A stretch of DNA of 63,357 nt from NCBI RefSeq assembly GCF_025628885.1, contig NZ_JAOTIF010000033.1, forward strand, positions 1-63,357. Direction: 5' to 3'. Origin of the DNA: Paraflavisolibacter caeni (lineage in GTDB: Bacteria; Bacteroidota; Bacteroidia; Chitinophagales; Chitinophagaceae). The position numbers were made by a program, and so were the translations under genes. The first letter of the stretch is position 1. Each line of letters opens with the position of its first letter. A model generated the notes under the pieces. It did not search any database and was not told the DNA's origin. It saw nothing but the letters and a program-made list of their open reading frames with translations. Shown here piece by piece: positions 1 to 8,361 of the stretch.

Positions 1-386
1 AGGGGAGGTAAAATCTCTATAACAGTATACCCTCAGGGGTTACTTAGACCTAAATTGTACGCTCACCCTTTTTCACTGATGGACTCAAAACTACCCAGAC
101 CTTCCCGACTCCTCTCAAAAAATACTGCTTCAAAAAACAAACATAGGAGACCTTACTGCGGTGTAACTCCATAGAAACTCCCTGTCTACTCTTATTATAC
201 CCCGTATCAACTGCCTCCCAACTCCCTGACTGCTCCACCCCAATAAACTCCAAACCTCAAACTCCAAATCCAAGTCCAGACAATCCAATAGTTAATTACA
301 CGCCGCCAGTAAATTCTTCAATTCAAAATCACAGTTTAATTATTCATATCCTCATATTACTTTTAAGTAACCAAAAACCTTTAATC
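1..386. other. Intergenic, low-complexity tract
   Basis: I see no convincing gene here. A 67-codon minus-strand frame at 50-253 has no recognisable family, no signal peptide and a skewed composition, and I leave it out. The minus strand from about 300 to 180 is G/T-rich and shares the 15-mer tttgaggtttggagt (plus-strand 247-261 as its complement) with the tract at 4722-4736, but in the opposite orientation. The AT-rich stretch 280-386 presumably carries the promoter of the gene that starts at 387, though I cannot place a clear -7 box. Confidence 0.5.
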
Positions 387-1049
387 ATGAAAATAGGTAT
401 CCTCGGCACTGGCATGGTGGGCGAAACCATTGCATCAGCCCTTTTAGACAAAAATCATGACGTTATGATCGGCAGCAGGACTGCAACAAATGAAAAGGTG
501 GCGGAATTGGTTAAAAAAAACAGCAAGCATGCGTCCCAGGGAACTTTTAATGATGCAGCAGCATATGGAGATATTGTTTTCATTTGCCTGAACGGCGAAC
601 ACGCTCTTGATGTGATCAGAAGCCTTGACGAATTCAACACGGCTAATAAAATCTTTGTCGACATCACTAATCCACTCGACTTTACCCATGGTATGCCGCC
701 AAGGCTTATCAACGGCTTGAGTAACAACAACTCCCTGGGTGAAGAGATCCAAAGACTCTTACCCAATGCTTATGTGATAAAAGCGCTCAATACAGTAAAC
801 CACAAACTAATGGTTGATGCACGACAGGTCAATAATGGCGACCACAATCTATTTGTTTGTGGCAACAATGCTGATATTAAAAATAAAATGATGCACTTCT
901 TTGTAGATAACTTCCATTGGAGACCAGAACGCCTGATTGATCTTGGCGGCATTGAAATGGCACGCTGCACCGAAGCCTATGTTCCTTTTTGGGTTGCCAT
1001 CTGGCAAGCCACAGGATCTCCGATGTTCAATTTAAAAGTGGTGCAGTGA
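387..1049 (+). CDS. NAD(P)-binding oxidoreductase, F420-dependent NADP reductase-like family
   Basis: The 220-residue protein opens directly with a Rossmann fingerprint, GILGTGMVGETIA at residues 4-16, followed by a beta strand ending in GSRT near residue 31, typical of the NADPH-binding half of the NADP oxidoreductase, coenzyme F420-dependent family (Pfam F420_oxidored). Members in organisms without F420 usually bind NADP and have unknown substrates, so the substrate here is unassigned. The central part (VFICLNGEHALDVI, KIFVDITNPLDF) fits the rest of the nucleotide-binding domain. It is a single-gene transcript ending at the strong hairpin at 1057-1093. A cytosolic location is inferred from the absence of a signal peptide. 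Confidence 0.8.
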   Translation: MKIGILGTGMVGETIASALLDKNHDVMIGSRTATNEKVAELVKKNSKHASQGTFNDAAAYGDIVFICLNGEHALDVIRSLDEFNTANKIFVDITNPLDFTHGMPPRLINGLSNNNSLGEEIQRLLPNAYVIKALNTVNHKLMVDARQVNNGDHNLFVCGNNADIKNKMMHFFVDNFHWRPERLIDLGGIEMARCTEAYVPFWVAIWQATGSPMFNLKVVQ

Positions 1050-1056
1050 GCACAAT

Positions 1057-1093
1057 AAAGGCAGGTGATTGCATTTAACAATCATCTGCCTTT
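1057..1093. terminator. Bidirectional rho-independent-type terminator
   Basis: A 15-bp stem (1057-1071 with 1079-1093) contains one G.U pair and closes a 7-nt loop. It is flanked by A-run and T-run sides. It sits between two convergent genes (stops at 1049 and 1100) and can serve both. Confidence 0.85.
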
Positions 1094-1099
1094 TATGAA

Positions 1100-2326
1100 T
1101 CATTTTTCTCTTAATTGAACAGATATTCTTCGGTCGACACGCCTTTCTTCATCAGGAGCGGAGGCTGGCACTTTTGCAAACTCAGACCCATATCCCTCAG
1201 CACCTATCAATTGAGATTGCTGAACACCTCCTGCCTTCAGAGCGTTTAAGACAGTCTCTGCCCTATCCTGGCTCAGCTTTTTGTTGGCAGCATCGTCGCC
1301 TGTCTTATCTGTATAGCCACCAATCTTGATCTTAGCTTTCGGATAAGCGTTCATAATCATAACAATGTTGGAAATCTGCGCCTGGCTTTGAGCTGTAAGT
1401 TGCGCACTACCTGTTTCAAAATTGATATTGTCAAAATCAAACCATTGGTCTTTACCAGCCATGCATGTTGCATCATTCAAGCATGTTACCAGCCTATCTT
1501 CTATTCCTCCCTTGTAAGCATTAATTTCAGTATTATCTGCCAGCCGCACTTTCATTGATTCCCTTTCGACAGCTGCTGCAGCAGATTCTGCCGGCGTCAT
1601 AGGAGCTTCAGAAACGGTATCTGTAACTGGGGTGGCAGCCACCTCCTTTTCTTTATTGTCACTCCGGCCCAGGAAGTACCAAAGCAAGCCAACAGCCCCT
1701 AAAATAAGAATCAAAGGAAGTACCCAATTGGTTCGAGGAGGAGCAGCACTTGCCATAGCTCTACGGGCAGTGGCAGTTGCAGTAGTTACATTTTCATGCA
1801 CCCTTTCTGTGCTACCTAACCATCTATCTATTCCAAGGTTTAAGCCATCTGGTAAAGCTCCCAAAACTGACGCTTTCTGGCTGGAAAGAAAGGAAGTAAG
1901 ACCACTTGCCGATAAATTACTATCCAGTGCATGCTTCCCAATAACGCCAAGACCTACAGGCGCCAACATTCCTAATAAAGAATTTGCAGAGGCTGATTTG
2001 ATACCTGCAAACCTAGCCAGGACATCTTCAATTGAGCTTAATCTGGTGCCAAATAAATTATTAACCCATTCTATCCCTTTCGAGAGTACAGAACCAGTAT
2101 CGGAGAAATTACTAAGGTTATTGCTTGCCGCTTCCTTTGCATCTTGCAATAAAGAATCAGCATGACCGGTTTCAGCCATGTGAATAAATCCAGCCAGGAT
2201 AGCCGGCACCGCACCTGATACAGCTTTACTGATACCAGCCTGGCTTTCCCCAAACTGTAAAGCTGCTTTATCAACGATTTCGGGCGTTATCAGGCTTTTA
2301 AATGAATCTATTAAATTAAAGGCCAT
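1100..2326 (-). CDS. DUF937 domain / OmpA-like C-terminal domain envelope protein
   Basis: This 408-residue protein combines a DUF937 helical domain (about residues 5-165, beginning FNLIDSFKSLITPEIVDKAA), one membrane helix (about 200-216, WVLPLILILGAVGLLWYF), an acidic Ala-rich linker, and a C-terminal OmpA-family peptidoglycan-binding domain (about 290-405). The OmpA domain shows the usual INFETGSAQL start, the GYTDKTGDDAANKKLSQDRAE core and an RRVDRRI end. The topology implies a cytoplasmic DUF937 part and a periplasmic OmpA part anchored in the inner membrane. This is inferred, because no signal peptide precedes DUF937. The role is unknown; it probably ties a cytoplasmic domain to the cell wall. 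Confidence 0.85.
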   Translation of the reverse strand: MAFNLIDSFKSLITPEIVDKAALQFGESQAGISKAVSGAVPAILAGFIHMAETGHADSLLQDAKEAASNNLSNFSDTGSVLSKGIEWVNNLFGTRLSSIEDVLARFAGIKSASANSLLGMLAPVGLGVIGKHALDSNLSASGLTSFLSSQKASVLGALPDGLNLGIDRWLGSTERVHENVTTATATARRAMASAAPPRTNWVLPLILILGAVGLLWYFLGRSDNKEKEVAATPVTDTVSEAPMTPAESAAAAVERESMKVRLADNTEINAYKGGIEDRLVTCLNDATCMAGKDQWFDFDNINFETGSAQLTAQSQAQISNIVMIMNAYPKAKIKIGGYTDKTGDDAANKKLSQDRAETVLNALKAGGVQQSQLIGAEGYGSEFAKVPASAPDEERRVDRRISVQLREK

Positions 2327-2547
2327 AACAATTACTATTTAAAGGTGAAGAATATAATTTTTGTAATTGGGCCTGGATCAAGGGTTTATGACAAGACAAT
2401 GCTTTGTTCCTGTATTTCTAAAGAAGCGTATCAAATGGAGTTTCTATAAAGCTACAATTTTAATTAGCAACCATTATTATAATACATGATATAAATTGAC
2501 AGACAAATCATTGGATTAGCATTTGCCAGCTCTTACTGAAGATCGAT

Positions 2548-3267
2548 TTAATTATTCTCTTGTGGCAGGAATTGGTTTAAACAAAGGATCATATCTGGAT
2601 TGGGACAATTTGAAAGATATTTCTCTTTTTCAGAATAGCGGCAAACACCAGGGTAATCGCCTTTCATACCTTCTAAATCTTTAATGATCTGGAAATGGAG
2701 ATGAGGAGGCCAGCTACCATTTTCCTGAGGTATACCGAATTCGGCAAACACCTCTCCCTTTTTAATCCTGGCGCCTTCCTGCAAATTTTTAATAGAAGCG
2801 AGACTCAGATGCCCATAAAGGGTATAAAAACTATATCCGTCCAACTGGTGAGTAAGAATAATTACAGCTCCATAATCGCCAAAAGATTCTCTAAAAGCAA
2901 AACTATGCACAAATCCATCCAAAGGTGCCATTACATGAGTACATGGCTTACCCCAGATGTCTATGCCCAAGTGGAAGCGACGAGGCTCAGACTGGCCTTG
3001 TGCAGAGCCAAATATTTCGCTCCGGCTATAAATTGTCCTGTACTCACCATACCCACCAATGCCAAATCGCGCATCTGCTTTTTCCAGCGTGGCATTAATG
3101 TAGTCGGTAAACTTGTTTGTATTGCCCAGCACATCTTCCGTTAATGCTCGATTTTCCTGTGTAAAGTGAAGCTGTACCAATTTATCCTTTCCAGGCTGAA
3201 GAGGAACAACCGGGTGAAAATATGCCCTGTTTTCAACCAATATTTGCTCAAGCATGGTCATTGTCAT
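2548..3267 (-). CDS. M23 (LytM-type) peptidase domain protein
   Basis: This 239-residue protein has the M23 zinc metallopeptidase core. The first metal motif is HLGIDIWG (His and Asp, about residue 100) and the second is HLHFQ (about residue 187), with a conserved GYSFYTLYGHLS between them. The family cleaves peptide bonds in peptidoglycan. There is no signal peptide or membrane segment at the N terminus (MTMTMLEQILVENRAYFHP), which is unusual for a wall hydrolase, so a cytosolic or other role cannot be excluded. Three closely spaced ATGs (3267, 3261, 3255) make the exact start uncertain. It is separated by about 60 bp from the next minus-strand gene. Confidence 0.8.
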   Translation of the reverse strand: MTMTMLEQILVENRAYFHPVVPLQPGKDKLVQLHFTQENRALTEDVLGNTNKFTDYINATLEKADARFGIGGYGEYRTIYSRSEIFGSAQGQSEPRRFHLGIDIWGKPCTHVMAPLDGFVHSFAFRESFGDYGAVIILTHQLDGYSFYTLYGHLSLASIKNLQEGARIKKGEVFAEFGIPQENGSWPPHLHFQIIKDLEGMKGDYPGVCRYSEKEKYLSNCPNPDMILCLNQFLPQENN

Positions 3268-3325
3268 TGATCTTAAGCAAGGAAATCAACAAGTATTATT
3301 TCCTGTTGCTCAAAAAATACATATA

Positions 3326-4174
3326 TCAATTTACTTCAAATATTGCAAAAACAGGGAAATGATCAGAAGAAAAACGCCCCTGCCAAGTTTGAGACAACGA
3401 AGCATGTTGTAATACTTTGAATCCATTACGAACGAAAATAAAGTCGATAGGCTCATCGTCTACTTCTTTAGGGCCAAAGCCATTAAAAGTTCCCGTAGGA
3501 CCGTAATGGGGTTGACGGGACAACTTCTTAGTATCTGTCATGAAAAAAGGAGCCGTTGTATCTGTAATAATTTGGATAGGCGCTGAATGCGGTTGCGAAT
3601 TAAAGTCGCCAGTTAAGATCACAGGTTGTTTGCCCGCTATATCTTTTATCTTCTGCAACAAGAGCCTGGCGCTTTCCTTACGGGCCTCCTGTCCTATGTG
3701 ATCGAAATGGGTATTGAAAACGTACAACTTCTTCTTCGTTTTACGATCGATGAATTGTGCCCAGGTCACAATGCGGGTAATGGCGGCATCCCAACTTTTA
3801 CTTCCCGGCACATTTGGCTGTTCGGAGAGCCAGAATGTTTCTGTCCGCAACAATTGCAGGCGTAAGGTATCGTAAAAAATAGCTGAATACTCCCCCTTTT
3901 GCTTGCCGTCATCTCTGCCAACACCTGCATACTTATAAGAGGGCAGCAAATTCTTCAGATCAACCATCTGGTTGTGTAAGGCTTCCTGAACGCCCACTAT
4001 GTGTGACTGATGAAATAAGATTTGAGAAGCGACCTTCTCTTTCCGGTATGGCCAGGCATTAAGGCTATCAGCAGGAGTATTTAATCGAATATTAAAAGTC
4101 ATCACGTGAAGGTTGTTCTGCGCAGACAGACTGATAAATACCAACAGGCAAAGGAGGGTATAAATAGTTTTCAT
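3326..4174 (-). CDS. Exported endonuclease/exonuclease/phosphatase (EEP) family hydrolase
   Basis: The 282-residue protein begins with a Sec signal peptide (MKTIYTLLCLLVFISLSAQ), so it is exported. The rest is an EEP/DNase I-like fold. Landmarks are LHVMTFNIRLNTP near residue 22 (metal-binding Asn), VGVQEA (catalytic Glu) around 60, LTGDFNSQPHS (Asp/Asn) around 190, and a final SSDHFPVFA with the catalytic Asp-His pair around 270. The family covers nucleases, sphingomyelinases and inositol phosphatases. Secreted Bacteroidota members are usually annotated only as EEP family, so the substrate is open. Confidence 0.85.
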   Translation of the reverse strand: MKTIYTLLCLLVFISLSAQNNLHVMTFNIRLNTPADSLNAWPYRKEKVASQILFHQSHIVGVQEALHNQMVDLKNLLPSYKYAGVGRDDGKQKGEYSAIFYDTLRLQLLRTETFWLSEQPNVPGSKSWDAAITRIVTWAQFIDRKTKKKLYVFNTHFDHIGQEARKESARLLLQKIKDIAGKQPVILTGDFNSQPHSAPIQIITDTTAPFFMTDTKKLSRQPHYGPTGTFNGFGPKEVDDEPIDFIFVRNGFKVLQHASLSQTWQGRFSSDHFPVFAIFEVN

Positions 4175-4387
4175 TGGTGCAAACTACTTATAAAGCGGGA
4201 TATCTTTCAGAGGACAATCCTGCTTCCTTAAACAGAATCCAAAAGAATAGGGAAGAGCACACTATATACGCTTTATCCCAGGACAGGCAGGATTGAATGG
4301 ACAATTTCGTGTGTGATAAAAGGGTGACTGCTGTCTGAATATAGAGGGAGGCGAATGGAACGGGAAGGGTCAAAATCTGTTTCGTGC

Positions 4388-4442
4388 TTCAGGTATGCTG
4401 TAAGTATGCTTCAGGTGTGCTTCAGGTATGCGGAAGGCATGG
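4388..4442 (+). repeat. 11-bp-period degenerate tandem repeat, CARGTAYGSYT-like words
   Basis: Four good and one decayed consecutive 11-mers run from 4388: ttcaggtatgc, tgtaagtatgc, ttcaggtgtgc, ttcaggtatgc, ggaaggcatgg. The same 11-mer family (rotated to caagtacggct) forms the tandem at 45036-45090. The tract is non-coding and lies downstream of the EEP gene's start, in the 4175-4850 gap. Confidence 0.85.
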
Positions 4443-4463
4443 TCGGTTAGATAAAGGGGATAG

Positions 4464-4550
4464 TAGGTCGTGGGGGTATGGTAGATACGCCTTAGGTAGG
4501 GGGTAGATACGGAGTGTATAGGGAGGATGTATGTAGCATGTACGGCTGAT
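4464..4550 (+). repeat. 11-bp-phased GTAYGG-rich low-complexity stretch
   Basis: Between the two clear tandems the motif TA, usually inside gatacgg, gtatgt or gtacgg, recurs at 4464, 4486, 4497, 4508, 4519, 4530 and 4541, that is at multiples of 11 bp. The sequence around it has drifted. I see no open reading frame with coding character. Confidence 0.6.
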
Positions 4551-4616
4551 GTTTACTATAACTCTACTATAAGTTTACTATAACTTTACTGTAAGTTTCC
4601 TATAAGATTACTATAA
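4551..4616 (+). repeat. Six 11-bp tandem units, consensus STTTACTATAA
   Basis: The units are gtttactataa, ctctactataa, gtttactataa, ctttactgtaa, gtttcctataa and gattactataa, with no indels across 66 bp. The G/C alternation at position 1 suggests a 22-bp higher-order unit for the first five. Non-coding. Confidence 0.9.
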
Positions 4617-4793
4617 GGCATATTAGGAATGACGAATGGAGGGAGGGAAGATGATAGATGATAGTTGGTAGATGATTGCTGGTAGAAGGGATTTGTGAAT
4701 TCGGATTTCGGAATTTAGGGATTTGAGGTTTGGAGTGGAGAATTTGAGGTTTGGGGGATGTTGAAGTAATCAATTATTTGACGGATAGGGCAG

Positions 4794-4859
4794 AAACGTA
4801 TAGGCTCGGGTATGGCTTAGATACGGAGTCGGTACGGGGTAGGTATGGAGTTAATATGG
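4794..4859 (+). repeat. Six 11-bp tandem units ending in RTAYGG
   Basis: The units are aaacgtatagg, ctcgggtatgg, cttagatacgg, agtcggtacgg, ggtaggtatgg and agttaatatgg. Only the last 6-7 positions are conserved, and the spacing is exact. The tract ends inside the last codons of the minus-strand gene at 4851-5141. Confidence 0.85.
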
Positions 4860-5141
4860 TGGAGCGACAAAGGATGATTGCCTCAAATTTTTCCCTTCCA
4901 GGTAATCTACGTGTCTTTTATCGCCGAGGCGGATGAATAGATTTAGTTTGGACTGCTTTTGCAACTGGTCTTCTTTTTTACAAAAGAAACCCAGGTGTTG
5001 ATTGTAGAAATTTTGCGGCAAAATCAAGATTTTTTCAGTCCGGGCGGTGCTATCCATTTTTCTCCTAAAACACAGCTGTGTCAAGGCTTTTGAAGAAAAA
5101 AGCAGAAAAGAAATTATAAAACAAACGACAGTTTTCCCCAT
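4851..5141 (-). CDS. Small exported protein of unknown function
   Basis: This 96-residue protein has a signal peptide (MGKTVVCFIISFLLFSSKALT). Its body contains ILPQNFYNQHLGFFCKKE and FIRLGDKRHVDYLEGK, a pattern I associate with small conserved exported proteins of Bacteroidota (recollection, not a search). It is divergent from rpoN with an 80-bp gap. The last dozen residues (NLRQSSFVAPPY) come from DNA that borders and enters the 11-bp repeat tract, so the original stop may have been near the LEGK motif and the tail may be an extension. Function is unknown. Confidence 0.65.
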   Translation of the reverse strand: MGKTVVCFIISFLLFSSKALTQLCFRRKMDSTARTEKILILPQNFYNQHLGFFCKKEDQLQKQSKLNLFIRLGDKRHVDYLEGKNLRQSSFVAPPY

Positions 5142-5220
5142 GGAATGATATTTACTTGTAAATTTACGGCTCGATTTTTGTGCAAAGGGCCGATTTTTTT
5201 GGCCACTAAAATGATTTCTG

Positions 5221-6714
5221 ATGAGCCTTAACCAAAGTTTACAACAAAAGTTACTTCAAAAATTATCACCGCAACAAATTCAATTAATGAAATTGCTGCA
5301 GGTGCCTACCGCAAATTTGGAAGAACGCGTTAAAGAAGAACTGGAAGAGAACCCTGCTTTGGAACTCTCTGAAGAGGGTTTTGATGAAAATTATGAGGGA
5401 GAAATGAAGGACGAGTTTGCAGATCGTGAGGAAGATAATTATGATGAAAGCAGCAAGGATGAAGAAACCTATGATAATATAGATATATCCGATTATGTCC
5501 GGGAAGGAGATGATGACATTGCTGATTACAAATTAAGGGATGACAATTACGGGGAGCAGGAAGAAAAGCAAACCATGCCTTACAAAGTGGAAACCAGCTT
5601 TTACGAAGTACTGGAAGCACAATTGGGAATGCTGAATCTGGACGAAACGGAATACAGGATAGCTGAACAGATCATTGGCAGTATCGACGAAGATGGTTAC
5701 CTGCGCCGTGAAACCTCGGCCATTGTGGACGACCTCGCTTTTCGCCAGAATATTTTTACCGATGAGGAGCATGTGGAACGCATCATTAAGCGAATTCAGT
5801 ACTTTGACCCGTCGGGTGTGGCAGCAAGAAACCTGCAGGAATGCCTCTTGCTTCAGTTAATGCGCCAGAAGGAGGAAGGGAAGGATGTTGACATTGCCAT
5901 TGCGGCTCTGACCAAGTACTTTGACGAGTTTACCAAAAAGCACTATGAAAAAATCCAGCGAGGACTGAACCTTACTGATGAAGAGCTGAAGGACGTGATG
6001 CACCAGATCACCCGCCTGAATCCTAAACCAGGAGGTCATGTAGGTGAAGTGAACAAAGCAGAAAGTTATGTGGTACCCGACTTTTTCATCACCAATACTG
6101 GTGGTAAACTGGAACTCACCCTAAATTCTAAAAACGCCCCCGAACTACGCATCAGCGAAGGCTACCGGGACATGTTGCGTGAATATGACCGAGGATCGAA
6201 GAAGGACCGGCGTCAGAAAGAAGCTGTTTTATTTATCAAGCAAAAGATAGATGCCGCTAAATGGTTCATTGATGCCATCAAGCAGCGTCAACATACGCTG
6301 ATTAGTACGATGACAGCCATTATGAACCACCAGCACGACTTTTTCCTGACAGGTGATGAGACCATGCTAAGGCCGATGATCCTGAAAGACATAGCAGAAA
6401 AAACGGGTTTGGATATTTCCACCGTGAGCCGTGTAGCGAACAGCAAGTTTGTGCAGACAGAATTTGGTACTTACAGGTTAAAGTTCTTCTTCAGCGAATC
6501 GCTTACTACCGATTCTGGAGAAGAGGTGTCTACAAGGGAGGTAAAAAAGATACTGAGCGACCTGATTGAATATGAAAACAAGAAAAAACCTTTGAGTGAC
6601 GAGCGTTTAACAGAGTTGCTTCAGGAAAAAGGCTATAATATTGCACGCCGAACCGTTGCCAAATACAGGGAGCAGTTGAATATCCCGGTGGCCAGGCTGC
6701 GCAAGGAGCTATAA
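5221..6714 (+). CDS. rpoN: RNA polymerase sigma-54 factor
   Basis: The 497-residue protein has the full sigma-54 layout. A Gln/Leu-rich activator-responsive region I spans residues 1-50 (MSLNQSLQQKLLQKLSPQQ, then ENPALEL). A very acidic linker spans about 50-125, the core-binding domain about 125-310, and a helix-turn-helix lies around 390-410 (DISTVSRVANSKFVQTEFG). The RpoN box ARRTVAKYRE is at about 475. Sigma-54 recognises -24/-12 promoters and needs an AAA+ enhancer-binding protein; none is encoded in this window. It is followed after 2 bp by a membrane-protein gene, so the two are probably co-transcribed. Confidence 0.97.
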   Translation: MSLNQSLQQKLLQKLSPQQIQLMKLLQVPTANLEERVKEELEENPALELSEEGFDENYEGEMKDEFADREEDNYDESSKDEETYDNIDISDYVREGDDDIADYKLRDDNYGEQEEKQTMPYKVETSFYEVLEAQLGMLNLDETEYRIAEQIIGSIDEDGYLRRETSAIVDDLAFRQNIFTDEEHVERIIKRIQYFDPSGVAARNLQECLLLQLMRQKEEGKDVDIAIAALTKYFDEFTKKHYEKIQRGLNLTDEELKDVMHQITRLNPKPGGHVGEVNKAESYVVPDFFITNTGGKLELTLNSKNAPELRISEGYRDMLREYDRGSKKDRRQKEAVLFIKQKIDAAKWFIDAIKQRQHTLISTMTAIMNHQHDFFLTGDETMLRPMILKDIAEKTGLDISTVSRVANSKFVQTEFGTYRLKFFFSESLTTDSGEEVSTREVKKILSDLIEYENKKKPLSDERLTELLQEKGYNIARRTVAKYREQLNIPVARLRKEL

Positions 6715-6716
6715 TT

Positions 6717-7388
6717 ATGAACGTAATAGAACAAAAGCGACAGGTTTTACCTGCCACAAATATGTCTTATCATCCGGTTATAAGATTCATTGCCCGTGTT
6801 ATATCAGTTATTTTTCACCCGCTTTTTATCCCGGTTTATGTATCCTGGTTCCTGATTTATATATACCAGATCTTTCCGGCATTCACAGGCTGGGATAAAA
6901 GTTTGTTGCTCATCCGCTTCCTGGTGATGTATGCACTCTTCCCCTTAGCTACCATCCTGTTGGCTAAAGCTTTGGGATTTGTTCAAACTATTTTTCTCAG
7001 GAACCAGAAAGACCGGATCATTCCTTACATAGCGTGTGGGTTGTACTATTTCTGGATGTGGTATGTTTTAAAGAACCAGCCACAGATCCCTACTGAAGTA
7101 GTCATGTTTAGCCTAGCCATTTTCCTCGCCTCCAGCATAGGATTGATATTGAATATCTACATGAAGGTAAGTATGCACGCATTAGCCGTTGGCGTGGCAG
7201 TAGCATTTATGTTGCTGCTGGGCTTTACGACTTATCTCAACCTCGGACCTTATATTTCCATCACCTTATTAATAGGCGGGCTTGTATGCACATCCAGGCT
7301 CATCAATTCGGACCATAACCCATGGGAAGTTTATTTTGGCTTTGCGGCTGGCGTTTTAGCACAGATCATAGCTTATTTGTTCGTTTAA
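6717..7388 (+). CDS. Polytopic membrane protein, PAP2-like
   Basis: This 223-residue protein has about six hydrophobic segments and starts 2 bp after the rpoN stop. An in-frame ATG at 6762 (MSYHPVIRFIARVISVIFHPLFIP) is an alternative start. Motifs such as RNQKDRIIPY, MKVSMHALAVG and TSRLINSDHNPWEVYFGFAAG resemble the KxxxxxxRP / SxHA / SRxxxxxHxxxD order of PAP2-type phosphatases. Similar Bacteroidota proteins are often annotated as PAP2 superfamily or hypothetical membrane proteins. Assignment to lipid phosphate hydrolysis is therefore tentative. A strong terminator follows at 7415. Confidence 0.65.
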   Translation: MNVIEQKRQVLPATNMSYHPVIRFIARVISVIFHPLFIPVYVSWFLIYIYQIFPAFTGWDKSLLLIRFLVMYALFPLATILLAKALGFVQTIFLRNQKDRIIPYIACGLYYFWMWYVLKNQPQIPTEVVMFSLAIFLASSIGLILNIYMKVSMHALAVGVAVAFMLLLGFTTYLNLGPYISITLLIGGLVCTSRLINSDHNPWEVYFGFAAGVLAQIIAYLFV

Positions 7389-7414
7389 AGCTAATTTGTA
7401 AATCTATAGGTAAA

Positions 7415-7453
7415 AATAAAAGCCCGGCCGAGAAATAAGGCCGGGCTTTTATT
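7415..7453. terminator. Strong bidirectional terminator
   Basis: A perfect 15-bp stem (7415-7429 with 7439-7453) has a GC core (gcccggcc) flanked by A and T runs, around a 9-nt loop. It separates the rpoN operon from the convergent L,D-transpeptidase-like gene. Confidence 0.95.
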
Positions 7454-7475
7454 TTATTTTCTAGACCACTCAAAA

Positions 7476-8237
7476 TCAGGAGTTTAAGATCCTGGAATTT
7501 TGAAGGTAATTAGGTGAGGGATGATAAATGAATAAAACGGTTCCATCTTTTATTGTATTGATCACTTTAGCAGCCTGCTCCTGAGGAACGGCCGGGCAAC
7601 CAAAGCTACGTCCCATGCAGGGAGTATTCAGACGATGCGCTCCTATGTAATCTGCACCATGTACAACGATAGCTCTTTCTTCAGCCCTATTGTTGAACCC
7701 GGGCTCTTTGCCGTCCAGTTTTAGCGACAAACCATGCTTGCCGTTGTAAATGCCTTTTGTTACATAAAAGCCAAGGCTGCTTTGCAAAGACTCTGGCTTG
7801 TTAGAGAAATCTTTAGCATATTGCAAGCCTGTATTCCTTCCATGAGCAACATAAGTGTTCACTAAAACTTTGTAATTCTTTACATCGATGATATACATTC
7901 TTTTCTTGAAAGAAGATTGGCTGAAGTCAACTACTGTAATAATGTTGCTGTTTTTTACTGCACCGTTTTCCAGCAGGTACTCATATCCTTTGTAGGCGTA
8001 CTGAAGTGCTTCCTGGGACAACCCTAATTCATTCAATTTAAGGCTATCGTATAGCAGAGCGCTTGCAGACTTTGCATTAACGGATGCTGTTTTGCCAGTT
8101 GTGGCAACTGTTTCAATATTTGTGAAAGCAGGTGTTTCTATTGAAGAATTTTTACTACCAGCTTGTAATGCGGGAACTATAGCCACGAAAGCCGTTAGAA
8201 ATGCCAGGGCGATAAAAAGGTGGTTTCTCACTCTCAT
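7476..8237 (-). CDS. Murein L,D-transpeptidase catalytic domain (YkuD-like) protein
   Basis: This 253-residue exported protein has a signal peptide at residues 1-26. The C-terminal two thirds hold a catalytic domain with VVHGADYIGAHRLNTPCMGRSFGCPAVP near residue 205-230; His and the Cys in SFGCPA form the L,D-transpeptidase-type active site (SxGC). This is the family annotated as murein L,D-transpeptidase catalytic domain family protein, thought to act on peptidoglycan stem peptides in the periplasm. It is a single gene ending at the shared terminator at 7415-7453. Confidence 0.85.
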   Translation of the reverse strand: MRVRNHLFIALAFLTAFVAIVPALQAGSKNSSIETPAFTNIETVATTGKTASVNAKSASALLYDSLKLNELGLSQEALQYAYKGYEYLLENGAVKNSNIITVVDFSQSSFKKRMYIIDVKNYKVLVNTYVAHGRNTGLQYAKDFSNKPESLQSSLGFYVTKGIYNGKHGLSLKLDGKEPGFNNRAEERAIVVHGADYIGAHRLNTPCMGRSFGCPAVPQEQAAKVINTIKDGTVLFIYHPSPNYLQNSRILNS

Positions 8238-8361
8238 ATGGTTTTAACATGAATATTGGAACGGCAAAGGTCATGGATTATTATGAGGGGAGGAAAAAAT
8301 GAGCTGAATTAAAACAAAATATTAGTATTTAGGTTAAAGCATTGTGAATGGAGCGTGAGCG

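Noticed and set aside
50-253. 67-codon minus-strand frame near the window start
   Set aside because: No family, no signal peptide, and its DNA is low-complexity spacer-type sequence.
4188-4373. 61-codon minus-strand frame downstream of the EEP gene start
   Set aside because: Composition is not coding-like and no homologous pattern is recognised.
4920-4935. Sequence tcgccgaggcgga as another copy of the dispersed palindrome
   Set aside because: Arms are not symmetric to the TCCGCC/GGCGGA core and it lies in a coding region; resemblance is weak.
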